A stretch of DNA of 64,000 bases. It comes from Amoebidium appalachense. Lineage: Eukaryota; Ichthyosporea. Both the position numbers and the translations under genes were made by a program. Where the stretch lies: positions 4,092,001 to 4,156,000 of the forward strand of contig CAVNZM010000006.1 of NCBI GenBank assembly GCA_963693365.1, read 5' to 3'. Shown here piece by piece: positions 1 through 12,528 of this stretch (the stretch's first letter is position 1; every line of letters begins with the position of its first letter). Below the pieces are notes generated by a model. That model did not search any database, was not told the DNA's origin, and saw only the letters and a list, made by a program, of their open reading frames with translations.

Positions 1-451
1 GAGGTGATGGTGGGCATGATAAGTGGTGGGTGATGTAAAGACGTCGGTAGGTTGAATGGGTAAGTGGGTTTTCTTTTCTTCTTTCTTTTTTTTTTTTTCT
101 GTCTTCTTCCGTTATTTTTTTTCCTTTTTTTTTGGGGGGGGGGGGGGGGGGGGGGGGGGGGAGGGGGGGGGGGGGGGGGAGGGAGGGGGGGGGGGGGGAG
201 GGAGGGAGTGTCTTTGAGAGGTGGAAGGGGAGGGGAGAGGGAGGGCTGGCGGCGTTGGGGGTTGAGGGGGGTTTGGGGGGGGGGGGGGGTGGGGGATGAG
301 GGAGGGGGGGGGAGGGGGGGGAAATGAAAAACAGCAGTTGCCACATCAAGGCTTTTGCCCCCATTTCGTTCTTTTTTCTCTTTTTTCTCCGAAAGGAAGG
401 GCATCAGGACCCAAGCCAAACAACTCCCAACCTATCCAATTTTTTCCTTCC

Positions 452-490
<39 letters not shown>

Positions 491-1053
491 TTTCCCCCCC
501 CCACACACACAATAGCCCTTGCCCGCCCTTCCTCCTTCCCATATGCTAGATCCTAGAATCATGGGTAACCCTCCTCCGACAATTTCACGATCCTCGACAC
601 ATGCACGAACGCACACACAAACAAGAGCACACATACAAACACGTACACCGAACAGCCTGTGCACAGGCACACGTGCTCCCAATGCACATCTCCCTGTGCT
701 CTCCCAGCCCCTCACACTGCAAAACAATCAATGTTCCGAATAGAAGAGAGCCTCCTGATTCAAAATCCATTAACACCAGGTAGAAACCAAATTAACATCA
801 ACCATTCTCAAATACCTCCCTCCCCCCTCCCCCCCCCCCCCCCCCCCCCCCCCTCCCTCCTCTCCCCCCCAGCCACCCCGGGCCATCCCATGTGTGCGCA
901 CCCAGATCTTTCCTCGTACACGTTCGTCTGGCACTCTGGTCCTTTATACAGCCACTCCCCACCCCTTCCCAATCACCCTCTTTCACCTCCATATTCCACA
1001 CACGCCCCATTCCACCCCGAAATGCCCCCTTTTATCCTTCACCACGCCCTCAC
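1..1053. repeat. Low-complexity G- and C-run region, no gene resolved
   Basis: The stretch holds poly(G) at about 134-310, poly(C) at about 456-487 and 826-853, and dispersed CA-rich sequence at 600-690. If the histidine acid phosphatase exon at 1054-1246 is real, this is its first intron and further exons should lie here or beyond the window edge. I found no segment that continues that protein in the required phase. The open frames in the G and C runs encode only Gly or Pro strings. Confidence 0.7.
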
Positions 1054-1246
1054 CTTCTCTATCCCGCGTATATGCAGTTAGGTTGTGTTTGTCGGGGGGA
1101 TAAGGTGCTCGGGCCCCGTGTCTACTCAAAACCACCACCTGGAGAAGCTCTAATGTTTCGTTGATTGGGGCCTGTCGTCTCCCTCTTGAAGAGAAAGGGA
1201 ATCCCTCCGCAAACGCAAAGAGAAAAAGAAGGTGTATACAGCGCAT
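1054..1246 (-). CDS. Histidine acid phosphatase, first exon (partial gene)
   Basis: Read on the minus strand from the ATG at 1246, this exon encodes about 64 residues. A hydrophobic signal peptide comes first (residues 2-15, rich in Leu, Phe and Ala), followed by a basic stretch and then VVVLSRHGARAPYP. RHGxRxP at residues 42-48 is the catalytic signature of the histidine phosphatase branch 2 family, in which the His becomes phosphorylated; its members are secreted or lysosomal acid phosphatases and phytase/MINPP-like enzymes. The exon ends at a consensus donor (AAG then GTGAGG) in phase 1. The later exons, including the HD proton-donor motif, are not visible, so the subfamily cannot be assigned. 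An in-frame extension to 1267 would need a TTG start, so the ATG that begins the signal peptide is preferred. Confidence 0.7.
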
Positions 1247-2554
1247 TTTCAGGTCTTCGACGATCAATCTACATGAAGACCTCGCTAATGTGTGAGCCTC
1301 ACTGGGTCATGGAGCATGTGTTAGATCATTCCTTATTCGCGTGGATTTGGAGCAAGGATCTCAAGCAAGCGTGTGCACGTGTGTACATGTAGCTATAAAG
1401 GGTGGCTTAGAATTCTTCTCCTCCCAAACCACCGATACCCTTGTCACTAAAACGTCAGCTTGACTAAACCTTTTACAAGGCAGCAAGGTTCACGCTCTGT
1501 TGACTACAACCACGGCTTCATGACGGAGACTGTCCGGTGAAATCGCACAGTGGATCGATCGGCCGTAATCGGGCTAGTTAGCACGGTTTCATTGGTGTAG
1601 AGATCTAGACGTTTCATGTTGGAGGCGAAGAAGATCATGAAAAACCAGCAGTGAGCCCAGTCAGGGCCTACCACCTACTGAGGCGGTGTCTCCTTTCTTT
1701 TTTTTTTTTTTTTTTTTTTTTTTTGCCGCCTAAGTAGATGTTAAAACGTCGCACGTGCGGCAACACGTCAGTACGTGTTAGAGTCAGGGCCAGTGGAGCA
1801 CAACAATTTGCATGACGTGAACAGGCGCATCCCGGTTCTCCAACACCACCAGTTCATCCCCTCCGTCGATGTTATGAAAATTGCAGGAATATTGCCGAGT
1901 AGAGCTTGAGCTTGCACAGCGCGTAGAGCTGCGAGCATGCCCATAACAATATCACTGCAAACTAGGCTTCGCCCTCATGTAAATCATAAGTTGCCATCTA
2001 AACCGTTATCTTCTGTACAAACAATATCACTGATCTAAAGCCATGTCTATAACAAACTCGCTTTATTCCTTCTAATATCCAGGGCCGAGCTGCATGCAAC
2101 CCCTCCCCTCGAGGGCCCCTCCCAGCCCTTCCCCTCCCCCCCCCCCTCCTCCTTCCCTCCCTCTCCCCTCCCCCTCCCCCCCCCCCACTTCAGCATACCT
2201 CCTTGCGCTACCTCTGTTTCACTTTCCGCTCCATTACTAAGTTGTTTCACTTTCCGCTCCATTTCTTACTGTGAAGTGTGTCGTAAATCTGCTGCCCCAT
2301 ATGCTCTGAAAGTGTTCTGCAACCTTTTCTCGCTAGGCCCTACCCACAAATATTGCCGGTTTGTCCTCAATCGGCTCCTCCTCCGGAACCAACCAACCCT
2401 CTCTCTCCCACATTCGATGCCCTTATCAAAGCCAAGCCTGTTCCCTTGTAACCCCACTTCCCTATGATCCTCCTACAAGTTCCTGCGGATTTTGCTGGAC
2501 CTGGTCCGGGCCAGAGGCACGCTTTCCTCGTGAATTCGAGATACTCCTAGAAGC
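1247..2554. other. No gene seen; short tandem duplication
   Basis: No convincing exon was found. A T homopolymer lies near 1698-1724 and a CT/C-rich run at 2090-2190. A 28-bp unit (starting TGTTTCACTTTCCGCTCC) occurs twice in tandem at 2215-2268. This may include the upstream region of the minus-strand acid phosphatase exon. Confidence 0.5.
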
Positions 2555-2739
2555 ATGAATTCGATTCTGTTTATTGCGGTAAAGCTAGCGCTTATTATTC
2601 TAGGCTTTAGAAGTGTGGGCCAGTTTAACTGTCAGGACCAAGGTCCCGTGGATCCTAGCATGCGGGTCCAAGACTTTCCGGATGATTGTAAGGAGGTTGT
2701 GCACTCATGCCCGGTAATGAGTTGGAAGGAGGCCGGGGG
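2555..2739 (+). CDS. Candidate first exon of a small secreted protein
   Basis: An ATG at 2555 opens a frame beginning MNSILFIAVKLALIILGF, which has the shape of a signal peptide. It continues into about 40 residues with three Cys (FNCQ, DDCK, HSCP) and ordinary amino-acid composition, then runs into a poly(G) tract. I do not recognise a family. No donor matches well before the G run and no downstream exon was identified, so this could be a chance frame. The minus-strand PDZ gene ends 280 bp further on, and its 3' side would face this exon's 3' side. Confidence 0.25.
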
Positions 2740-3019
2740 GGGGAGGGGGGGGGGGGGGGGGGGGGGGAAGTAACACTACAGTTGTTATGTTTTTTATTTT
2801 TATTTGTAATAATTCTCATATTTTAGTTGAAGTTGCACGGCCAGCGTGTCTGTTTGTCAGCGATATGTGCCCAGCGTAGCCTATTATACAACTATATTAC
2901 ACAGTTTGCCGAGCTATTTTCAGCAAAACACTTTCATTCAATTTATTATGTTTAAATTCTTTCGCGCATCTTATTTCACTATGATAATATACATAGCCGT
3001 ATTCATTCACACTATTTGT

Positions 3020-3883
3020 TCAAACTACTGTCTTGCTAGCTCTCCTCTTCCCGCACACTGGCAGCAAAGAGCTCACAAACTTATGCAGCGATATTCTCCT
3101 TCCGAGCTTGTTCTGGCTCGTCGTTTTAGGGGCCAACGCAGGTCCACTGGTCACCTTGACGACGACGGTCTTATCACTCTCAGAGGCACGCACGGCAAGA
3201 TATTGCTTGAATGCAGCCGCAAACCGCACGGCCATGTGGGAGGGCATTGTGCAGATTTCAAGGTCCCCACGACCCACCCAAAACTGTGCCTCATCTAGCG
3301 ACCACAAAACATCGCGATCTGGAAGACCCAGAAGGTTTTCCCCGGCGACTTCCACGATAGTATGACCTGGAATGAGGCCGGCGGCAGCAGCCTGAGTTCC
3401 TGGACGGACTGCAATGATCTCGCTGCTGAAGTATGTTATCTCGGACGAGATGAGCCTGTTGCACCGTGTGGTGATGCGGTGTGTGAAAGGTGACTGGAGA
3501 AACTCCAGGTGCACTCTGCTGCCGACGTCCAGAAGACGTTCAAGGTCACGTGGGTCCTTACCACGGGCCATAGTTAGGCCAACACTCAAAAGCTCATCCC
3601 CCCACTCAAGACCGCACCTAGCACCGGGTGTAAAACGTTTAGCGTTGCATGTGTGGCGGTCCTGGACGTGGATAACGAAAAGACGGCCTTCAATTTCGCA
3701 TAGCTTGACACCAAACCATTCTCCCTCCTCCTTTGTTACGCGTACTTCGCGCTTTAGTGGGCCTGAAAAGTCGTATTTTGACTCCTCTGGGAGCTCGTAT
3801 GTGGAACTTCCCTTGCTAAACACTGTTAGAGAAGAGAGTGTCATTGTGGAGGGCTGCGCCCTTAGCTCGTGTGCGCGCATCAT
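3020..3883 (-). CDS. PDZ-domain protein, single exon
   Basis: An uninterrupted 287-residue frame of non-repetitive composition in a very repetitive window. Residues about 45-130 look like a PDZ fold: WFGVKL corresponds to the carboxylate-binding loop strand and GDELLSVG to the conserved GDxIxxVNG segment. Residues about 150-215 hold a second, clearer PDZ core (EIIAVRPGTQAAAAGLIPGH followed by TIVEVAGENLLG). PDZ domains bind C-terminal peptides of partner proteins, usually for scaffolding at membranes. There is no signal peptide or membrane segment, so a cytoplasmic adaptor is likely. The C-terminus ends KTVV, which itself fits a class I PDZ ligand (S/T-x-hydrophobic). The two adjacent ATG codons at 3883 and 3880 are equivalent as starts. 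Partners and exact role are unknown. Confidence 0.7.
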   Translation of the reverse strand: MMRAHELRAQPSTMTLSSLTVFSKGSSTYELPEESKYDFSGPLKREVRVTKEEGEWFGVKLCEIEGRLFVIHVQDRHTCNAKRFTPGARCGLEWGDELLSVGLTMARGKDPRDLERLLDVGSRVHLEFLQSPFTHRITTRCNRLISSEITYFSSEIIAVRPGTQAAAAGLIPGHTIVEVAGENLLGLPDRDVLWSLDEAQFWVGRGDLEICTMPSHMAVRFAAAFKQYLAVRASESDKTVVVKVTSGPALAPKTTSQNKLGRRISLHKFVSSLLPVCGKRRASKTVV

Positions 3884-4749
3884 TTTCTAGTAGTTGTAAG
3901 GTGTTGGGATATTATGCGTTTTCTTTCAGACTTCTTTCTTTCTCATAGGCTTGTTTCTTTCTCAATACACACGCGGCTAAAGTTATGAGGGCTGGCTCGT
4001 ACACCTGATAAAGAAAAAACTTGACGAAACAGACTTGTGACAAAGTTCTGATGAAGAAGAATTGACCCTATTCAAGCTTTTAAAGCTTTCGAACAAAGAT
4101 GGAATGTGCCTCTTCAAGCCCGACCAATCCGCGCTCATTCCAGTGCGAGGCATTCCTCAAATTCCTTTTTCCCACTTGATTTATTGACAATGATTAGGCC
4201 AACAGCATGGTTATGCAGCGGTTGCATTCATTCAGCCATACAGTAATACTTTTCTCATTGCTAATTTTTTTCCGAAAGTAAATGAAAATGAGTGTTCTGT
4301 AAATAAGATAGTAAAGAATTTTGGGGATGCCGTCTCTCCATTTGGCGAAACCGCCATTTCGCCAAGACCCAGAAATTGGCGGAAATGGATTATTTATATC
4401 TAATTGATCCAATCAGGTACGAGTACATCGGTTCCCTAAACTCCGGCTCGGCTGAGTCGGCTCCATGCTTTCTCAAAATTTAATTTGCCGCAGTCATTGC
4501 AAGCTTAGTTCTGGCCAAGGGCCCAAGACTCCGCGCAAATATCATTTGAAGTATTCAAATCAACAAAAAGGGAAATGAAACATGGTTTATGTAAATTGAG
4601 TATTCATGTACGGTAATATTCCAAGTTTTGGACCAGCTGTAAGCATTATTATGATTCATGAAACCTGATAGCATCACATTTCTAAAGTAAAACCCCCATT
4701 GAAAACAGTAGATCTGAGCTCGGGGATCTATTATTAGTGACGTTGGATC
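3884..4749. other. Non-repetitive intergenic DNA
   Basis: No coding exon was recognised. The region upstream of the PDZ gene start (3884-4000) would hold its promoter, but no element stands out. A short inverted repeat (TTGGCGAAA ... TTTCGCCAA) lies near 4341-4366. The sequence is AT-richer than the rest of the window and has no long homopolymer. Confidence 0.5.
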
Positions 4750-4760
4750 GATAGTCTAAT
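4750..4760. repeat. Target-site duplication, left copy
   Basis: GATAGTCTAAT lies directly next to the 3' end of the truncated LINE copy and is repeated exactly at 5344-5354 on its other side. Confidence 0.9.
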
Positions 4761-4953
4761 GGGGGTTTACGCTGTTTACTCGAGGCAAAGAGAACCAGTC
4801 TCAGGTATGGGGGGGGTTTTGCTCGGAATATCCCCTCAGCGGTATATCATGATCACGTACATAGATGTCGGGTGGTGACTATATATCAGGGTTTACTTTC
4901 TCTACGAGACACCATAAAGACTACAAGGAGAAATCAATTAGTTGGGGTTCCCC

Positions 4954-4993
<40 letters not shown>

Positions 4994-5057
4994 TTTTTTA
5001 ATTTTAATTTTAATTTTTTTTAAAGGGGCTTCCCTCGGGACACTCGGTATCAGCTGG

Positions 5058-5114
<57 letters not shown>

Positions 5115-5343
5115 TGTGTGTGTGTGCGCTATAATTTTGTAGTGATGTGTTTCTCAAGCCAATCAATACATCTAATAAACAGGTCGTAGTTACGCGTGTT
5201 TAGTATAAAATCAAGGATGTTGTAATTTACAGGTAGGCTATCTTTCTGGGTGTCTGTTGTGAATGTGACGTGTGTGTGTTGCGGTATTATGTGGTCTATC
5301 AAACTACATTTGGCGATACATGACCGGTTAAACTGGTGTGTGT
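4761..5343 (-). mobile_element. 5'-truncated copy of the LINE at 49.6-54.3 kb
   Basis: This segment matches 49562-50150 almost base for base. It covers the element's 3' terminus, the internal poly(A) tract (T run at about 4955-4988 on this strand), the (CA)n tract (GT run at about 5059-5126) and the last codons of ORF2. Similarity stops abruptly at 5343. It is flanked by an 11-bp direct repeat, GATAGTCTAAT, at 4750-4760 and 5344-5354, the expected product of target-primed reverse transcription with 5' truncation. The copy is non-coding. The T tract here is interrupted by A residues, whereas the full-length element has an unbroken run. Confidence 0.93.
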
Positions 5344-5354
5344 GATAGTCTAAT
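5344..5354. repeat. Target-site duplication, right copy
   Basis: Exact second copy of GATAGTCTAAT at the truncated (5') end of the LINE insertion. Confidence 0.9.
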
Positions 5355-6104
5355 AGATCTATGCGAAGGTGAATAACGGCCCGACCTACAAAATGTAAAC
5401 AACATATTCTAAACTAGCAACGGCAGAATATAGTGGAGTAACATGTAGCGTAGTACAACAGAGTATGTAAAATTTTCTATCATTTTTCTTCCCCCTTAAA
5501 GCAGCCATAGGGAGACTGGGCAGTGGAATATCGTCGAGAGCTCATCGCCGAGTCTTCAGCCCTCGAAATTCCTAGCACCAAGCCTTATGTGTACTTAAGA
5601 GCCAATCAGATGGTTACTTCTAAATGCGTTGGACTTTTCAACCAATCAACAATTGCTATTAGTCGAAATTCCGTTTGTTCACCTGGTGCATTCATTCCAC
5701 ACAAAGAGCATAGCGATGAACAAAAACGCTCAAATGCATATAGGCCAACCTTCTTATAGATATCTTAACAGGCCACATAAACAGTTTTTGTAATGCCTTC
5801 AGGTGTTAATATCCGGTGTGAGACAAACATGCTAAGTCTAACCAAACAAATGGGTCCCAAACATGGCATACCGCGCACCGGCTGACTCTCGACATATGGC
5901 GCGCGACTCGTGATCACCGCCATCGTGATCACCGCCATATCCGGGCGTAAACAGCTGGCTGGCACCACGCACCATAACCAATTTGATGCAATGCTGGCAT
6001 ATACACAGTGCTCCGGGAGCCTGGGCAACCTGGGCCTGTCAAATTGTCACATTTGCATTTGCCAATATCATACACATACAGCAAGAGCATGAGCAATGAA
6101 CCCA

Positions 6105-6153
<49 letters not shown>

Positions 6154-6502
6154 AGAAGGGACGTCCTCTTCTACAGCTTGCACAGTTTTATGTAAATTGA
6201 ATTTGATTGTTGATGAAAGAGGGGCATACCAGTCAACATGTTAGGTATGTATCAGATTTTTACCTATCAAGTATTTGTACAACGTTCGAATTCACTTTCT
6301 TTTATAATAAAGACTTTATTGATGTGCTCGTATGTTTGAAGGACACGAAAAAGAGATATCCCAGACATCTCGAGAGACGATGTTCGAGTCACTCAAATGA
6401 GAAGTAGGCGCACTGGAATACGGACGTCGACCCAAAGGTATAAAAATAACAAGTAAACACTGAAGGCAGGAGTGAAAACGATAAGTTGATATCTCGGCTG
6501 CC
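5355..6502. other. Intergenic DNA, no gene supported
   Basis: A 78-codon frame at 5523-5759 has no recognisable feature and is not called. A short tandem GTGATCACCGCCAT repeat sits near 5910-5940 and a poly(C) tract at about 6108-6150. Nothing else was seen. Confidence 0.5.
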
Positions 6503-6842
6503 ACAACAAAAAAAACCTCAATAATTAATGACCTAATATGAATTGAGTCACAGAGATCATTGAGTGAAACGCGTACGTTAACACACAGAAATTTGAGTAA
6601 ATGCGTACGTTACAACAAAAAAAGCCTCAATAAATTTTTTTAAAGGTGACCTAAAATGAATTGAGTCACAGAAATCATTGAGTGAAACGCGTACGTTAAC
6701 ACACAGAAATTTGAGTAAATGCGTACGTTCAACAAAAGAAACCTCAATAAAGGTGACCTAATATGATTTGTGTCACAGAAATCATTGAGTGAAACGCGTA
6801 CGTTAACACAGAAATTTGAGTAACAACAAAAAAAAACCTCAC
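6503..6842. repeat. Tandem minisatellite, about 120-bp unit, three copies
   Basis: Three consecutive diverged copies share, in order: a CAACAAAAAAAACCTCAAT start, a GGTGACCTAAAATGAATTG segment, a TCACAGAAATCATTGAGTG segment, and AAACGCGTACGTTAACACA followed by GAAATTTGAGTAAATGCG. The third copy is shortened. No open frame spans it. The conserved palindromic core CGCGTACGTTAACACA is present in every copy. Confidence 0.9.
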
Positions 6843-8100
<1,258 letters not shown>

Positions 8101-8403
8101 AGCAATTAAGGTACAGCAGTGGGGGAGGGAGGGGGGAGGAGGGGGCGCGGGGGGAGGCAGGGAGGCATGGAGGGATCCGGAGGAAGGTAGGAAGTGAGGG
8201 AGGTAGGGAGAGAGGGAGGGAAGGAGGGAGCGCAGGGAGGGAAAGAAAACGGTATTGTTACAAAAGGATAGCAACACGTGTTCACCATAGACTCTTTTAG
8301 GGCCTTAGGTGCCAATGATTCAGCCACCTGCAGGGGCACCCACGAAGAATATGCATGATGGATCCGGAGGGGTGTTGGGGCATTGGTTGTGGTGGTTTTT
8401 TTT

Positions 8404-8435
<32 letters not shown>

Positions 8436-8885
8436 GGGGGGGGGGGGGGGGGGGCTGAGGGGGGGAAAAGAGGGAGCCTCTGAGTGAGGGGGATGCTTTG
8501 TAAGGTCAATTAATCGTCAGCACATCTTTTCATCAGGCAGAGTGCAAAGGGCATATATTTATTAGTGTCACGGTTTATCTTTTTTCACGGGCACAGAAAT
8601 TTACTTCCGGTAAAGTAAAAAAAAAGCTGCAAGCTGCAAGTTGCGATTCGCAATTCACGAAAACTCACAAGTAACCATAGCAAGGGGGAAAAAAAAGGGT
8701 AGAACATACTCAATAGCCTCTCTTACCACAACAACAACCGACACAATAATCCAACAGAAACAGAAACCACACAACTCCACAAACTAACTTACACTCAGTA
8801 ACCCTCTACTACGCACACCCTACTGATACACATACACAGACATATCAGATTCTTTATAATAAATAAAAAAAACACTCAATTCGCA
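8101..8885. other. G-rich tail, then intergenic sequence downstream of bL28m
   Basis: G-rich purine sequence continues to about 8250, and a T then G homopolymer pair lies at 8397-8455. From about 8500 the sequence is ordinary and AT-rich. The 3' untranslated region of the minus-strand ribosomal protein gene should lie just below 8886. No clear AATAAA signal is present on that strand. Confidence 0.5.
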
Positions 8886-9225
8886 TTACGCCGTAGAAAC
8901 CGCCTCCCCTGATGTTGCAGCCGGAACCTCAGGCACGGCAGGGGTTTTTCCGCGTGCAGTATTGAGAATCGCCATCGCTCTCTCTTTCATATGCAAACCA
9001 GTGTCGGTTGTGCACACACCCTTCTGCCCGGTGGAAGACAGCAAAAAGTGGCAGTCGTGTTTTTTCAGAGTTTCGATCATTTCTTCTTTGAGTTGCAGGC
9101 CTTTCTCTGATGCGAGATTGTCTGGGCGAGTGTAGAGAATGTAGTTGTCGAAACCCTTCATCTTATCGATAGTTCGGATGACTTGAGACGTCATGCGCAG
9201 GGAGATTTCCCGGTCGAGAATGTCA
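8886..9225 (-). CDS. MRPL28: bL28m exon 3 (C-terminal)
   Basis: The acceptor AACACAG lies just below a 380-base (CA)n-type tract in the sense strand. The exon encodes the VIRTIDKMKGFDNYIL core and ends VSTA at the TAA at 8886-8888. Confidence 0.9.
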
Positions 9226-9268
9226 CTGTGTTTGTGTTTTTGGACGTGTGTGTGTGTGTGCGTGTGTA

Positions 9269-9315
<47 letters not shown>

Positions 9316-9441
9316 ATGTGTGTGTACATGTGTATGTGTGTGTGTACACGTGTGTGTGTGTGTGTGTGGTGTGTACATGTGTGTGTACATGTGTATGTGT
9401 GTACATGTGTATGTGTGTGTACATGTGTATGTGTGTGTGTA

Positions 9442-9538
<97 letters not shown>

Positions 9539-9550
9539 ATGTGTATGTAT

Positions 9551-9628
<78 letters not shown>

Positions 9629-9860
9629 ACGTGCACGGGCACAATATTCAACATATGTGGGTGGGGGAAGTATAATCGGCCGGGTAAATTGACTTGGATT
9701 GTGATTTCTTGAATACAACAGACATGAATTCACTTCGAATCCAATGTGCTCCGGTTACCTTGTTAACGACCATGCACGGCAAACACAGAATTGAAAAAGC
9801 ATTAAAACCAAACATGCGCCTACCAGATGTGCCCACGTATGGAAAACAAGTGAGGACGGG

Positions 9861-9922
<62 letters not shown>

Positions 9923-10293
9923 AAAGGGATTGTATAGATTAGAGGGTTGGAAAGCGGAAGAGACAACACATAACAAAATACAAACCGTTCCAAAAATAAA
10001 ACCCGAAATCGAGCCATAAAAGAGAATAAATAAAAACCGTGAAGACAGGCAGAAAGGACTTCCAAAGCGGCATCCCGGGAGAGGGAGGAGGAGGAGGGGG
10101 AGGGGGGGGGGGGGGGGGGGGGGGAGGGAGGGAATGTATGCCATAGAGCATGGGAAACACTGAAGCCAACACAATCACAATAGAGGAGACCAGCAGAAAA
10201 CAACAAATAATCTACACAAATGTGCAGGAGCACAGGAGCAACGGAGGGAGGTGGGGGGAGGGGGGAGGGGTTGGGAGGATGATCCAGGGGGAA

Positions 10294-10340
<47 letters not shown>

Positions 10341-10358
10341 GGAACAAAGCTTCGGGGA

Positions 10359-10393
<35 letters not shown>

Positions 10394-10468
10394 ATTGAAA
10401 ATTGGCAGTCAGCATCGGTGGTTTTTTCCCGCAGGGAAGAGCGAAGGGGGAGAGGGGGGGAGGGGGTA

Positions 10469-10501
<33 letters not shown>

Positions 10502-10655
10502 CGGGGGGAGGAAGACATTTCCAGCACGTGGAAGAGTACCGATGTGTGTACACCTGCAACTAATCCCAGCAGATAAGCAAGTACTAGTTGCAACATAAGT
10601 GCATGCAGTACTTAGGGTGCACAGTCACCATAGCAACCGGGGTCAAGGGCAGGGG

Positions 10656-10693
<38 letters not shown>

Positions 10694-10720
10694 CGTGGTG
10701 GTGGTGGTGGTGGTGGTGGT

Positions 10721-10765
<45 letters not shown>

Positions 10766-10997
10766 CGACCTGAAGTATGTGCCGGAGTGCACGTTGGGGA
10801 ACCATTTTCTTGGGTTCCTGAGAGGACACACACATCAGCACACCACTCATAAACTAACAAGATTCAACAATAAAAATTGAGTAAGCCCCCCTCCCCCTCT
10901 CCCTCCCCTAACCCACTCCCCCCAAAAAGGTCACACACAGACGCACAGACACAGAATCACGCACACACACACGCACACATGCACACACGCACACACA

Positions 10998-11028
<31 letters not shown>

Positions 11029-11290
11029 CAAACGCGCATGCACACACATACGCACGCACAAACGCGCGCGCGCGCACAATCACCACCACCAATTAAGGAG
11101 AGATACTCCCCCCCCCCCCCCCCCCCCCAAACATACACTCTCACCAGCTTTCCTATCCATCCCTCCTCCCCTCCCCCCCCCCCCCCCCTCTCCCCCAACC
11201 CCCACTAGCACCAGCACCACCACCACCACCATCACACACACACACACACAAGCACACGCACACGCACACGCACACACACGCACACGCACG

Positions 11291-11321
<31 letters not shown>

Positions 11322-12494
11322 TACCCTGATTGAGCCAATCGAGCAATCTACCTACATTCCGCGGGGGGGGGGGGGGGGGTTTGAATGCGTCAAAAAGTAC
11401 GAAGTACACAAGAACAAACGGATAACACGATGCAGAATGCAAGCCATACATAAAGAGTATGCATAATAAGCAGAGCCCATCCTCAGGGGGGGCCCACGTC
11501 ATCCACAGTACCCGAGTTTCGACCTATTCCCCTCGTTAACGAAACCCAACTCAGATACTGTTTCACTTGAACATGAGTAGGTCACCCGTCTTGATCAGAG
11601 ACGAGCAGGGTTGCTTATGCAGGGGGGGGGATTCCTGGACGCCCCGGGAAAAATAAATAAAACAAGATAAAAATGAACAAATAAACAAGACACGAAAAAA
11701 GCAACAGGGAGAAAAAAACAAACAAAAAAAAACAAAACCAAACATGCGCGTGCAGACACAGAAATAGAGAAAACACACGTACGCAAGAACACACACACAC
11801 ATGCACGCATGCACAAGCACACATACACCACCCGATAACCCTTCCCCACCTCCCATCCTCCCTCCCTCCCCCCCCCCCCCCCCCCCCCCCCCAACCACCA
11901 CCAAATCCTTTCAGCCCCACAAATGGAAATCTTTTTCACCCCACCATTCCCTTCCCTCATTGTGATGCCCCTGTTTTCTATAACCCCACCCATATGACAA
12001 CCCACACAAAAAGCAACCCACCTAATCCTACACAGCACACACACAGCTTGTCATCAAGTCCAACATGACCGTTCGTATATTGACCCCCCCCCCCCCCCAC
12101 ACGCACTTCTTGTTTAAGAAGCTGAAGACCAACCCCCCCCCCCCCCCCCCCCCCCTGCACAACACACCCACCCACCCACCCAGCAAAAAGAAATGAGAGA
12201 TGTTTTTCCCCTTCAAGTTGTTAGTGGAAATACAAAAGAAAGAGAAGAACGAAAAAACACATTTCTTGTTAAGAGAGCTGAAGATTAAAACCTCCCCCCT
12301 CCCCTCTTCAACCCCCCCGGCACCTTCTCCCCCTATCCCATCCCATTCCCTTATCCCCACGCCCTCCCCCCCCAAAAGCACACACACAAAAGAGAGAGGC
12401 TTTTCCTTTCAAATTGTTCGTGGAAATGCAAAAGGAAAGAAACGAAACATGCACTTCTTGTTTGAGAAGCTGGATATTATCCCCCCCGTCCCAG

Positions 12495-12528
<34 letters not shown>

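Noticed and set aside
5523-5759. 78-codon plus-strand frame
   Set aside because: No signature, no splice partner, and a length expected by chance in AT-richer DNA.
9183-9733. Several long Cys-Val and His-Thr frames on both strands
   Set aside because: They are translations of (GT)n/(CA)n in all frames. Equal frames occur on both strands and at every such tract in the window.
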